A DNA stretch of 64,000 nucleotides from Aphrocallistes beatrix (Eukaryota > Porifera > Hexactinellida > Sceptrulophora > Aphrocallistidae). Positions 31,430 through 41,719 of the stretch are shown here, piece by piece. The stretch lies in the NCBI GenBank assembly GCA_963281255.1, contig OY725500.1, positions 4,149,184 through 4,213,183 of the forward strand, given 5' to 3'. The position numbers were made by a program, and so were the translations under genes. Numbering within the stretch: the first letter of the stretch is position 1; each line of letters opens with the position of its first letter. The notes beneath the pieces were generated by a model. It worked only from the letters and a program-made list of their open reading frames with translations, was not told the DNA's origin and did no database searches.

Positions 31430-34400
31430 TTAAAATATATCCGGACAGTTTGAAAAATCCCTCTCCCAATACTTCCCAGTAAAACACCACTCCTTCGTGT
31501 TGGTGTAAGGGTTCACTTTCAATTCAAACCAGTGCGGTTTCCACTTCACATTTTCTCGTACTTTCCTTGCTTCTCGCTGTTTCTCTTCGATCCTGTGTTT
31601 GTGCGTACCAGCAGCTTCGATGTTTCCCTCCTCAAGAGATCGGATGTCAGCTCTGAATCTCGAGTCCGTGGGCGGGAGATTCTCCTTCATTCCCGGGAGG
31701 AAGTGATTGAGATTCATGGCTAGTTTGGATAGGAAGTAGTCTCGCTCTTTCGCAGAACTCGACGGACATTTGTAGATTAGAATTCCACCTATTCGTAAAG
31801 GCAGAATTGATTGTACAATTGATGTTACGTCATAACATGTACTGACTCAATACACAAACTTTCTCTTTACCATTTTCTCCACTCACAGGTGCTGGGTCTC
31901 CTACAGAGCCGCTAGTCGGATGGCTCCACAGCTCATGCGGCCATCTGCCCTGTATGATGTACCTCCTCTGTCTCCCTCCCTCCAACACGCACCCTTCCAC
32001 CCAATGCAGGTCCTTCCCGAACCAACCGGCCGGTTTGAAATTGAGAATACACTTGTCTTTAGTGGTGTGGTTAATCACTTCCATTACGCCGTACTTCTCT
32101 ATCCACATTTTACCTGGAGAGAGAAATCGGATCAACATTTCGCCTTTTAAACGCTAGATCTATCGCAAACTCACCGATGATGATGTTATGTACAATCGTA
32201 GTGACGTTATTCGCCGTGTACACGTCTCCATTGTCTAACTTTATCGTCACACCTCCTACAGGACTTATCTCTACCGATTTCCCCCAGAAACTCACGATGG
32301 CTTGGAACGTGGCATGAGACTCAAACCCCTCTCCTTGGCAATGGAACGCCCCTATAGGGGGATGATGGCTGACCTGTTCTGCTATGAATCTGATCTTCAA
32401 ATCCTCGTCATCCACGAATTCGTACGTCTCTCCTAACACTGGATTAAACGGTTTCTTGAATCTGTAAATCTGGCTAATCTGAGCTACAAGTATAAATGGA
32501 ACATGTAAGAATCGAAAATATGCTATTTCGATCGGAGAAATTCTAGCAATAATATCTGACCTAGGATAAGCTTGCCAGCAATCATCTGAATGCGAACGAG
32601 AGGGTCGTCACACTCGCGCACTTTCTTGAACATCAGAGAAGTCTCCAGACTCTCTGCAATCCGCTGGAGCATGCTCAGGGGCTCGTTCAGGAACACAGGC
32701 ATGGAGATACGAGACAGGTCCTTCCCGATACAGTTCTTCAGTATGCTCCACACACTGAACTCCGTGGTGGGGGCGGCGGCTGGCAAAGAGTTCCTGTACT
32801 TCGCATTCTTGAGTATCCCTTTCTTGAGATTCTGGTCCAGGAGGGGTTTCGTTCCCGGAGTGAGACTAACCGACTGCATCCTCTCATCAAAGAGGAACCC
32901 GTTGTCATCGTGGGGCGAGAGCGTGCTCAGGGCATCCTCAAACTCAGCCGCAGGCGTTACGCTGATGCGGTAGCTGGAACCGTTGAAGAGAGATCCTTCT
33001 GGCACATTCACAGTCGTAGAGCGACACAGGTCCTGTAAGGACTCGTTCTCACTCGCCAGGATGTTGAGGCTCTCCTCCAAGATGCGGTTTTTCTCTACCT
33101 CATGAGCTAACAGCTGACTCATGTCCTCTTGCTGGTGCAAGGTGGTGAGGCACTTCATCATCTGAGATTTCGTCTGCACAGCTAACGTTAACGTATCCTG
33201 TAGCTGCCGCACCAAACTAACTGCACACAAAGATATAACAGCATGCCCATATATGGTCATGTGTGTTAAACATACCTACCTAACCCTGGATCCATATTAA
33301 CTCCAGAGTTGAATAAGCGCTGAGCAGATTCGTTCACTCCTTTCGTGTGCTTCTGAAAAACGGACATATGCGCTTCTGCGATTTGGATTTCCTCTGAGAG
33401 AGAATTGATCTTTCCTCCGTTTTCGTGGGCGCGGTCGATTATCACCATGGGGGACCGCTTGTTCACGTAATCTGTGTGTGAGGTGAACGCATTTTTCCAC
33501 ATTTCTCGCGTTAATTCACACTTACTAGCCGCCTCTGTGTCTTCATCAAAACCGGTTTCCAACGGGATGCGGAATATATCATCCGAATCTTTGTCGTAGA
33601 TAACTTTGAAAGTGAACTTATCTTTCTTGCTCTGACAAACCGAACAGTTCACCAATTCTTTCCGCGAAATCAAATTTCGCTTATTGACGCTAACCTACGA
33701 TTATGAAAACTCGTTAATTTTGCGGTTTTTAACAGTTTACAACATCAGTATAGTACCTGTTGGTCCTTGTACGGGTATATGTCGATACAGCCCATATTCA
33801 ACACAACCCACACCAACTTGAATTTGGTGAGGAGGAACCTCCTTAAGAGAGGTCCTTGGAACACCTGGAGACTCTCTACAGAAGTCTGAAGCGGTTCCAC
33901 TTTGAGGAGCTGCTGTGTTTTGGTGTTCTTAGCGAGATCAGCTGCTCTTTGTTTGCTGTTGTTCAACACATTAATGTTTATGCCGTGATGCATGAGGAAG
34001 ATGATCAAGTGGGTGTGCCCTCTGTAGCTAGCTATGTGTAGTGCTGTGTTGCCTAGAAAATAGTATTAATAACTGCGAAATATAACACATTCAAGTGAGA
34101 AGTTTCGCGGTTTAACACACCATCAGCGTCTATACAGTTAATGGAGGGAGGGTCTGGACTGTCGATCAGCTCCTGTATCTGTCTGAGGTCTCCTTTCTTT
34201 ACGGATTCTAATAATTGAATCTCTTTCAGCTTCTCTTGGCTCTTAGCGGCTCGTAGCAACAATTCTTGCACATCGGAATTCTCACAGAGGGCAGAGGCTT
34301 GGTCGCCTAGAGAGTTGGTAAGACTGACGTCAGCATTCGCATTGAGAAGCAGTGAGACGGTGGAACATCGGTTCGTATAGGCTGCTTTGTGCAATGGAGT

Positions 34401-34784
34401 GTCTCCTTTGCCGTTCTGCACATTCGGCGATGCTCCGTTCTTCAGAAGCAGCTCCACGATTTCATCATGGCCCATGTAGGCCGCCCAGTGCAACGCTGTC
34501 CATCCGTGTGACTTGCTACTACTGCAGAGGAATATCATAATAGAAGGAACCCACATGTAATCTACACCGTTAGCTGGCTACCTCGCTGCGTTCAGGTTGA
34601 ACTGCGAGCCAGAGTAGTAGCTCTCCAGTAGAGTTAGGATGGTCTGGATTTCCCCGTGTCTGGCAGCGTAGAGTAAACTTTCGAGTTCCTCCTCTTTAGG
34701 ATCGATGTAGCTGTCACTGTGGTCTGGGGATGGTGTTTTGAAGGTGATAGTGTCTACATCTCCAGACTGTACTGACCTGGCCAT
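31430..34784 (-). CDS. OSBPL1A: Ankyrin-repeat oxysterol-binding protein ORP1
   Basis: Eight exons: 34784-34582, 34521-34121, 34052-33757, 33694-33280, 33220-32561, 32483-32175, 32113-31871 and 31788-31430 (phases 2,1,0,1,1,1,1), 961 residues, close to the 950 of human ORP1L. Order of domains: ankyrin repeats (about 65-250; GWTALHWAAYMGH, GDTPLHKAAYTNR, NTALHIASYRGH), a PH domain (about 270-400; GPLLRRFLL...WVVLNMG), a coiled-coil linker, and the lipid-transfer ORD with the signature EQVSHHPPIGAFH, KPFNPVLGETYE, FWGKSVE and the final WFELKVNPYTN. ORP1L links late endosomes to Rab7, dynein and ER VAP and senses sterol. The acidic stretch around DDNGFLFDE in the linker is a possible FFAT-like site. 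Starts 78 bp from PTRH2 in opposite orientation. Confidence 0.95.
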
Positions 34785-34862
34785 ATTTACATGCTACACA
34801 ATCAACATTAAAATTACTACGTCATATCCTATTATAGCGATTTAGAGCATAGCATTTTGACA
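34785..34862. promoter_or_regulatory. Divergent promoter region between OSBPL1A and PTRH2
   Basis: Only 78 bp separate the two ATG codons, which point away from each other. Both transcription starts and both 5' UTRs must fit here or overlap. No TATA box is obvious. Confidence 0.7.
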
Positions 34863-35429
34863 ATGTTCTCCAGCGATATGAATCTAGTGCTGGCACTCGG
34901 AGCTGGTGTGTGCATAGGATATCTAGCTGCGCACATCCGGAAACCAAAACCTGCAGAAACAGAGAACAGCAAAGGTCGGACTCGAGATAGATACGCATTT
35001 TCTCAGCTGATCGGGGAGGAGTATAAAATGGTGCTGGTTGTACGGAATGACCTCCACATGGGGAAGGGAAAGGCGTGTGCCCAGTGCGCACACGGAGCGA
35101 CTGGCGCGTACAGGAAGCTGGTGGAGGAACAAAATCACGAAGTGATCGAGCGGTGGTTTGATAGCGCACAGAAAAAAGTGGTTTTGAAGGTAAGACACAG
35201 GAAATGATGAATAATTTTACAAAGTTATTTTTATTTAATCTTACAGGTGGAGAGTCTACAGGAGCTACATGCACTACGCGAGAAGGCAGCAGGGCTAGGC
35301 GTCTCTACAGAGGGAGTGAGGGACGCCGGGCTAACTCAAATCGCACCTGGAAGCGAAACAGTCCTCTGTATCGGTCCTGCACCCTCTCAGCTGATAGACG
35401 AGGTTACAGGACACTTGAGATTGTACTGA
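34863..35429 (+). CDS. PTRH2: Peptidyl-tRNA hydrolase 2
   Basis: Two exons, 34863-35189 and 35247-35429 (phase 0), 169 residues. An N-terminal hydrophobic segment (residues 7-22, LVLALGAGVCIGYLAA) is the mitochondrial outer-membrane anchor found in PTRH2. The Pth2 domain follows, with YKMVLVVRNDLHMGKGKACAQCAHGA (catalytic region in two parts: MGKGKACAQ and HGATGAYRK), then LHALREKAAGLG, the conserved DAGLTQIAPGS and LCIGPAPSQLIDEVTGHL. The enzyme releases peptides from peptidyl-tRNA; in vertebrates it also affects integrin signalling (Bit1). Start at ATG 34863; the frame opens at 34857 only with TTG. Confidence 0.96.
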
Positions 35430-35514
35430 ACTTGGATATGTAGTGTTTAGTATAATCAGCTTGTTACTGAGAAATTAGTTAAAGAAACAAAAATAATACA
35501 ACACACAAAACATA

Positions 35515-36461
35515 CTATTTTAAGTGTTTTTTAAACTGTTTTAGTGCGTTTTTTCCCTTCATTCGAGTCCCGGTTATCACTTTTTTGTGTATTAAAGGAG
35601 GAATGCCCCTAAGGTGTTGGCTCTTTAGACGTGTTAACGATTGTTTCCCGACAGAAGGCAGGAAAGCTGTTTTATGCGCGGTGCGTATTGGACGCGTGGA
35701 CTCGTTGGTCTTGGGCGGGATCGTGTGGTGGGGTACGTGATCTGGTTTCTCTGATTCTTTGCTGTAGTCGTCGAACGAATCGTTCTCTGTCGAATTTTCG
35801 TCAAGAGAATCATCTGATTCGCCTAAAAGCTCTACAATATACTTAAAATAATATATTTCAGTAATACTGTCGTATGCCATGGTTTGTGTTTGTAGAAGTG
35901 TACCTCGGTTAAGTTTCATGCGTTTAGGGGAACTCTGCTTGGTCGATATCCTTCTAGGGTTGATAGGGATGGGTGTGTCATCGTTGGAGGAAGAGGAACT
36001 GAGTCGATTGAACACTTCTTTATTAGATTTCCCAGAGAGAGGAGAGATGGTATCCTCCATGTGCATCGTGTTCACACCTCCAGAAACCAAGGTTGTAGTG
36101 GTAGTCACGACCTGAACAGAATCTCTATATGAAAACCTGAAAAGTTTATTCACAATTTTTATGTACACACCTGAGGCGATTTCTCTTTGAATCGCGCGGC
36201 TCCGACCGGTTTCTTGGCCTCACTGAGTGCAAACCCAGGCTTGACAGAATGGGATTTGTTCGAGGCTGTGGTGAGTTCGATCTGCTGCTCTACCAACCGA
36301 CGCAGCTCGTTCTTAGCTTCTGGGTCTGTGGAGTGCAGGAGATGCAGGGCTCGTATGAAGCAAGCATCCAGCTCCTTCTCCACGCAGGAAACGGAGAAGG
36401 GCGATGCTTGAGGAGGAGTCCCGCTGGCTAAAGGCTGCGACGTCCCAGCTGTGCTAGACAT
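35515..36461 (-). CDS. Unassigned 271-residue basic/Ser-rich protein
   Basis: Three exons: 36461-36171, 36111-35904 and 35831-35515 (phases 0 and 1). Start is the ATG at 36461; a GTG-led extension exists upstream. Residues about 25-70 form a helical, conserved-looking block (VEKELDACFIRALHLL...PEAKNELRRLVEQQIE), which suggests a short protein-interaction domain. The rest is low complexity: Ser/Thr runs, an SSPKRMKL basic patch resembling a nuclear localisation signal, an acidic DESTEND-like zone, and a basic C terminus (KGKNALKQFKKHLK). These features suit a nuclear protein, but I do not recognise the family. It converges on PTRH2, with 85 bp between the stop codons. Confidence 0.65.
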
Positions 36462-36937
36462 TCTAACCACAGGATTACACCAAGAGTTACCCTAAAGCAC
36501 TCAAAACTGAAACTACAAACTATGCTATGCTAGATACAGTCGACTTCGCTCAATAGGGTCACATCGGTCAGAGGACATTTTGCCCCGATTAAGCGGAGAA
36601 CCCTATTACCGAAAATATTTTGTATTAGCTTCTATGTGTGAGAGCTATTCCGGTACTGCCAAAATTGACCCGATTAAGCGGAGTCGACTGTATATTGATT
36701 GCGTCGAATACAATGAAAATCTGTCATAGATATAAAATGTAGTTCACTGCAGTTGAGTATAAAAGATCTAAGTTAAGACACTGAATATACATATATCACA
36801 ATACAAACTTTAAAATGTATAAAATGCTTCAAAAACGCCTGAAATGTAACTGAGTCTAAAACATCATACTCTTCGTACCCTAAACAACGCGAAATATCAC
36901 ACCTGAGAATAGATAAATCAACTCGTAAGACAATCTA
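36462..36937. other. Intergenic with one MITE-like element
   Basis: 476 bp between the Ras GEF stop and the unknown gene's ATG. A TIR element at 36537-36690 occupies a third of it; the rest is AT-rich without recognised signals. Confidence 0.55.
36537..36690. mobile_element. MITE-like element with 24-bp inverted repeats and TA flanks
   Basis: Left arm CAGTCGACTTCGCTCAATAG.. (36537-36560) and right arm ..GATTAAGCGGAGTCGACTG (36667-36690) match at 21 of 24 positions when inverted. TA lies directly outside both ends (36535-36536 and 36691-36692), the expected target duplication of Tc1/mariner-pogo elements. The word CCGATTAAGCGGAG recurs internally. No coding capacity, 154 bp. Confidence 0.8.
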
Positions 36938-39900
36938 TTACCTCGGTTCATAATGCTCTGAGTGTTCGTAAGCAGTCTTCTCTGCCACAAATTGGAATGA
37001 AGAGAAAGAGGCAGCTATCGAAGGCTCAACTTCGAAATTGTAGTTTAGTTGCTGTAAACGAGAAAATAATCATTTGTATTTGCAGTTTTGAATTTTTTTC
37101 TGGTAGCACTCACCTGGTGCATCTGAACATCCCGAATGCTCTTGTAGATCAGATCGCACTTGAGAAAGTTTATCAATCCATCCTTCATCAAATTGGGGTT
37201 CCCCTCATCGATCAGTGTTAGATCTCGCATAAATAAGCCTAAGAGCTGGACTTAAACGCATGTAAATAGCGAAAAAGGGATTCAGAATGCAAACTCACCT
37301 CTACAAGAATACAGTTGAGGATTTGGAGATAAAAAAGCTTCTGCAAATAGAAGGAATTAATTATTGAACTCAATCTTACATATAAGGTAGACAGGGTGGA
37401 TCTGCAGTCAACATCTCCTCTCGCATCTTACTATGCCCCAGCTGAGGGTCACACACAACTGTCAAATCCTCCAACAGCTTATTAGTTGATCGGTCCACCT
37501 TGCCCCATGTCCTGTACAGCCTCGTAATGGACCCATGCTGCACTCCGCAGTAGACAGCCATTAGAGTGCCGAAGTTGTGCAGACGGTACAGATTCTAGAA
37601 AGGAAAATCTAAAACAGGAATTACGTCACAATTTTGCAGTACTCACATATGCTATCTTGACGAATGCAGAGATCGCTTTAGCTCTCTGATAGTCTTCCTA
37701 AAGACAGGGCAACTAGAATAAATAATTATGAGAGGAGATAGAAGCATGGCACAGCAGTTTACCGTATAGGACAATATGACGGTGGCAACCCATAGAGTGA
37801 GGTTGTTCAGTCTGTCAATTAAACAGTGTACATTCTTTGCTCTGTCTTTATACTTGGGTTTAGCCCAGGCCTAAGAAAGGTGTAATAAATAGTGCCAATT
37901 CGAATATCTGCACATCCCACAATGTACCTGATTCAGTAATTCAAACGGTTTTATTTTCGAGTAAATATCGAAGTCGATGAGAGTGAGCTGCCTAGCGACC
38001 TCCTCAGGGTCTAGCTCGATCAGGGAGCTTGTGGAGAGGGCCGCCCTGTCCACTTTGATTGGAGGCGGCACTACGTGCTTCGTCTGCTTATCGCTCTGAT
38101 CAATTTTACCCTAGAATAACTTCGTTAAACATGTTGAGTGCTAAATTCCAATGTTTCGCTGCTACCTGGATCGTGAGAAGGAGGATGCGAAGTCTCCTGC
38201 ACATCTTAGGCTGATCATCATAGAGAACATTCTCGATGAAGTCCATCATCTGTCTCTGTAGGGAACCATCGTCTGTGCGAAGGTGTGAAAATATAATATT
38301 TGATCAGTAATTGAACAGTGAAATATGTAAATTGAACATACCTTGGAAATCGAATCCGAGTTCGAGCCAGAATTTCAACGCATTAATAACTCGGAGCTAA
38401 ATAAATCGAGTTTATAAGTCAAATGTACGTATCGTAGCATAATAGACTGGCTAAGGACCTGTATCTTCGTTTTAGAAGTGTTAAACTCGTTAATAGACTT
38501 GTGTGGGGGACGAATCACGTTGTATCTCTCTATCAGCTTCTGTAATAGAATCTTAGGAGACGTATAGGCACGGTACGTCAGTAGGAATGTCTTAACGAAT
38601 CCCAGATCTAACTTCTGATCTGATGTCAACCTTATCACGAGTTTGTTGAAGGTAGCAGCAGAAACCTATGTGAACGGAGCTGTGAATTAGAAATATCGGC
38701 GTGTGTAGTATTATAAGATTGACATACGTTATTCGTGCCCCGTTCAAATCTGATATTTTGCTCATTCTCAATCTCGTCGTCCCAGATATTCGGCATATCT
38801 AGATGGGTGAGATAAGCATGTGCTAGAGATTAGAGGCTTAATTGATTGAAAGGTTACCTGTCAGCATTAGAGATATAGAATGGCTGAGTTCAGGCTAGAA
38901 ACAATTGAACAACCACGTAAATAAACAATTCATCAAGAATAGCTGTTGGAGGTAAACTACTTTGTTCGTGGGTAGATCTGTTAGCAGGTCTGGTGTGATG
39001 ACGCAAGTCATTCCGTTGTTAGCATAGTCGAGGACCGGCGATTCCACACTGCCCTCATTCCGCAAGTTTTTGTGTACAAACTCGATGGTTGCTTTCTCTA
39101 TCACGCCATTGTCAAAAAGAGACTCTTCCAAATTCAGATCTTCATCTAAATGATCAGATCCAAAGTAAATACTATTTTTTTGTCAGCAACAAGATGTAAA
39201 CATTATTCTCACACCTTGGAAACGTAGAACACAAGCGTGTTTATTTTTAACACCGAATCTTCGAGCTAGAAGGTTACGCAGGTCTCTACAAGGCCGGCTG
39301 AAATCAACTACGTGTGTGGAGTAACTAAAACAAATTGTTAGTAAACATGAAAACAAACAGAATATATAACTTTACTCTACTCTCACTGTTCAAATACCAG
39401 TTCTCCAGATCATGGTTAAATTTATCCATGAGCTCAACTTCAAGTATAATCGGTATCATTTGTACTCGCACAGTATCCTATGGACGTGATGTAAGTAATT
39501 ACATTCAACGTGATCAGTATGTGTAATTAAATGCAGGTTTATTTCACACCTCGTATCTCCTGTTAGCTATGTTATCCAGGTATTCACACAGTCGGACGTC
39601 ATTCGGGATCTGCTCTCCGTTGTGCTGATAGAGACCGTAGAACTCAGCACTGAATTCAAAAGAACTACCGGAATTGAAGAATTATATAAACAATCAACTA
39701 TCGTTATATATTTCCATATAAGGAAGTGTATAAGGCTCTACCAGCTAGCATGTAACATCTCAAGCACTTGTTCCGCTAGGATGTTCTGAGAGAGGAGGAG
39801 TTTAATGCTCTCTTCATCAGTGGACTTCTGATAGGACGAATACACATGGAGATCAAAGATCAGGGGTCTGTACCTAGCTTTGAACTCCAAAACATCCTAC

Positions 39901-41264
39901 AAGTGTACCAGACAATTTCAACATAATAATTGTCATCAAAATTCGATATATAAACTCTATTCTCACATCTGTGGTTATATCATAGCTATAAAGGTATTTA
40001 TAGTCATCCAGCCATTGCCCTTTCCCGAGCTCCTTCGGTCTGTGGTAGAGAGCTGAGTGGTACCAGTGGTTGAGATCGGTCATAGGCAACTGTCGTATCA
40101 AGAGGCTAAAATACATACAATCGAATAGAAACCCGTCCGCCTGCTATAATAGCATAACGTGTGCGATTAATGGTGCATAATTAACCTGATTAAGTCGCCC
40201 ACTGTCTGGTCTAGACAGACCTCTATGGTATGAAGGGAGTTCGTCTGAGGTATGGATATGGTTATACTCGTTCCTTCCATTTTCCCTGGAGCAATCTAGG
40301 ATAAACCAATCAACAAAATGTAGATAGAACAACATACTATACTTAATAATATGACTCACCCTACATTCCAGAGTATCCTAGAGTGAGGGAACTAAAATAT
40401 AAATCCAATGTGTCAAAGAGGAATGAATGGGAGTGCACTTACGTGAGGTAGTAGCTCATAATACGTTATAGATCTACTTGGGTCTAGCCTAAGGGTGAGA
40501 TCAAAATCAACTTGCATACTCAAGAATGAAGAAAAAAGGTTTCTTACATTATTCTGAGTCTAACGTGAAATAGAGAGAACCCAGTCGTGTCTTCGATCCG
40601 CTGTTTCTGAGCGTTTAACACCTGATCTAAGAGGTCGTGTACGATGGTGAACTGGTCAAAGGACACCATCATCGTTCGCTCAATGTCCGGTAGGACGATA
40701 CGGACGCCTGTGGAATGTGGAGTGGAAGGTTTGAGATCTAGCCTGCACTGAATGTATGCAGGACATTAAAGTAACACTTCAGATAATTAGAATTAAATGA
40801 AGGAATGTACTTCTCTCTGTAGGTTGTAGGTGAACAAGGGGAGATTCTCGTCCAGCCAAATCCATGCACGATCTCGCTACAATATCGATAGTGTTATAAC
40901 TATCATGCGTAATGTCAACAACTTGGTAAACCAGTCTATTCTTAACCTACATCGTTAAAGTAGCAGAGGTGTAGTTCGGACAGGAGAGCAGGGGGGGCTT
41001 GTGTTCTCTCGAGGAATTCCTAACAATAGTCGGTTAAATTAAATTATTAGTCTCGGATTCCAAATCCAGTCTTACTCTGAGAATGGCTCCTCTTAGAAGG
41101 CCGATCTTAGCCAGAGGGGAGAATCTGAAAGTTATCTCTTTGCCCTTGCCCTTCTCGCCCGTGGCAAACAGCGCAGGGGTGGACACTGTCATCAGACAGT
41201 AGTCACATAGCATGAGCGATTTCTTGGGACGCACTGGATGCTTAGGAATACTCTCATGGATGGT
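36938..41264 (-). CDS. Ras-family GEF with tandem talin/RA-like ubiquitin folds
   Basis: Twenty-five exons, all in frame, 918 residues from the first supported exon: 41264-41076, 41019-40951, 40876-40811, 40747-40548, 40488-40443, 40377-40360, 40295-40186, 40105-39967, 39896-39742, 39664-39550, 39477-39398, 39324-39215, 39145-38961, 38894-38858, 38798-38728, 38665-38459, 38396-38342, 38272-38166, 38110-37928, 37870-37763, 37697-37647, 37594-37380, 37300-37299, 37238-37114, 37051-36938. RasGEF-N is at about 515-640 (LDLGFVKTFLLTYRAYTSP, LRVINALKFWLE). The catalytic CDC25 domain is at about 675-915 (ELDPEEVARQLTLIDF, FELLNQAWAK, NNLTLWVATVIL, LIDEGNPN). Upstream lie four ubiquitin-like modules (about 122-460), the first two resembling talin F0/F1, and possibly a PH-like start. 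No initiator ATG is found before the first exon; the first in-frame ATG is at 41213. Substrate (Ras or Rap) unknown. The gene lies just downstream of FMR1 on the same strand. Confidence 0.8.
37299..37300 (-). other. Inferred 2-nt micro-exon of the Ras GEF
   Basis: Between exon 37594-37380 (ends phase 2 after PCLPY) and exon 37238-37114 (needs phase 1 before LFMRDL), a 2-nt exon AG is flanked by acceptor TATTCTTGTAG and donor GTGAGT. Including it gives PCLPYIGLFMRDL, the family consensus (PCxPYLGxxLxDL). Skipping it breaks the frame. The two introns it creates are 79 and 60 nt, normal for this gene. Confidence 0.65.
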
Positions 41265-41719
41265 CTAAAAGAGTAGGAATTGTCTCAAGACTTATATTTT
41301 GAAAATGTTACAAAATTCACAATTTATTTCAATGACGTTTCCATATTTTATATCAAAATAATCAAGCTATATAGGAGATACTAATCTTCAATCAAATCCA
41401 ACTTAAAGGAAATAAACAAAACAACAATTCACTATATCAACAAAAATACATAATCAAGGACGAAATCAAGCTAACATCATATGACTAAATCTCTAGTGTG
41501 AGCAGTATTGCCTAGTGAGGAGGTAGTAGGTAGTAAGAAGTAGTAAGATCAAGACAGATAGTAGATTAGTATGAGATCCGATTAGTAGGAAGTAGGAAGT
41601 AGGTAGTGAGTAGACGAGTAATCATGTGGAGTGAGGCTAGTAGAAGTAGAGTATAGGAAGAAGTAAGGAAACACATATAGTAGAGGTTCTAAGAGGTTCT
41701 AAGGATTAGGAGTAGGAGT
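41265..41719 (-). other. FMR1 3' UTR and junction to the Ras GEF
   Basis: On the minus strand this reads as the FMR1 3' UTR: a roughly 180-nt pyrimidine-rich tract of CTACT/TACTTC words (41517-41700), then AT-rich DNA with an AATAAA signal at 41328-41323. An acceptor CTACTCTTTTAG ends at 41265, where the first Ras GEF exon begins. No first exon or ATG with a usable donor was found here. Confidence 0.6.

Noticed and set aside
36800..36937. Extension of the Ras GEF past PR-TAA through a GTAATA donor
   Set aside because: The intron would be only 39 nt, and RasGEF domains commonly end at an EPR word as here.
40106..40158. Extra small exon between GEF exons at 40295-40186 and 40105-39967
   Set aside because: The candidate (GCGGACGGGTTTC...) shifts the frame into a stop, while direct joining gives GDLISLLIRQLP, the expected helix.
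36938..41264. First reading of this exon series as a DOCK-type or PI3K-type protein
   Set aside because: Once the frame was assembled, RasGEF-N and CDC25 motifs were clear and no DHR or kinase motif was present.
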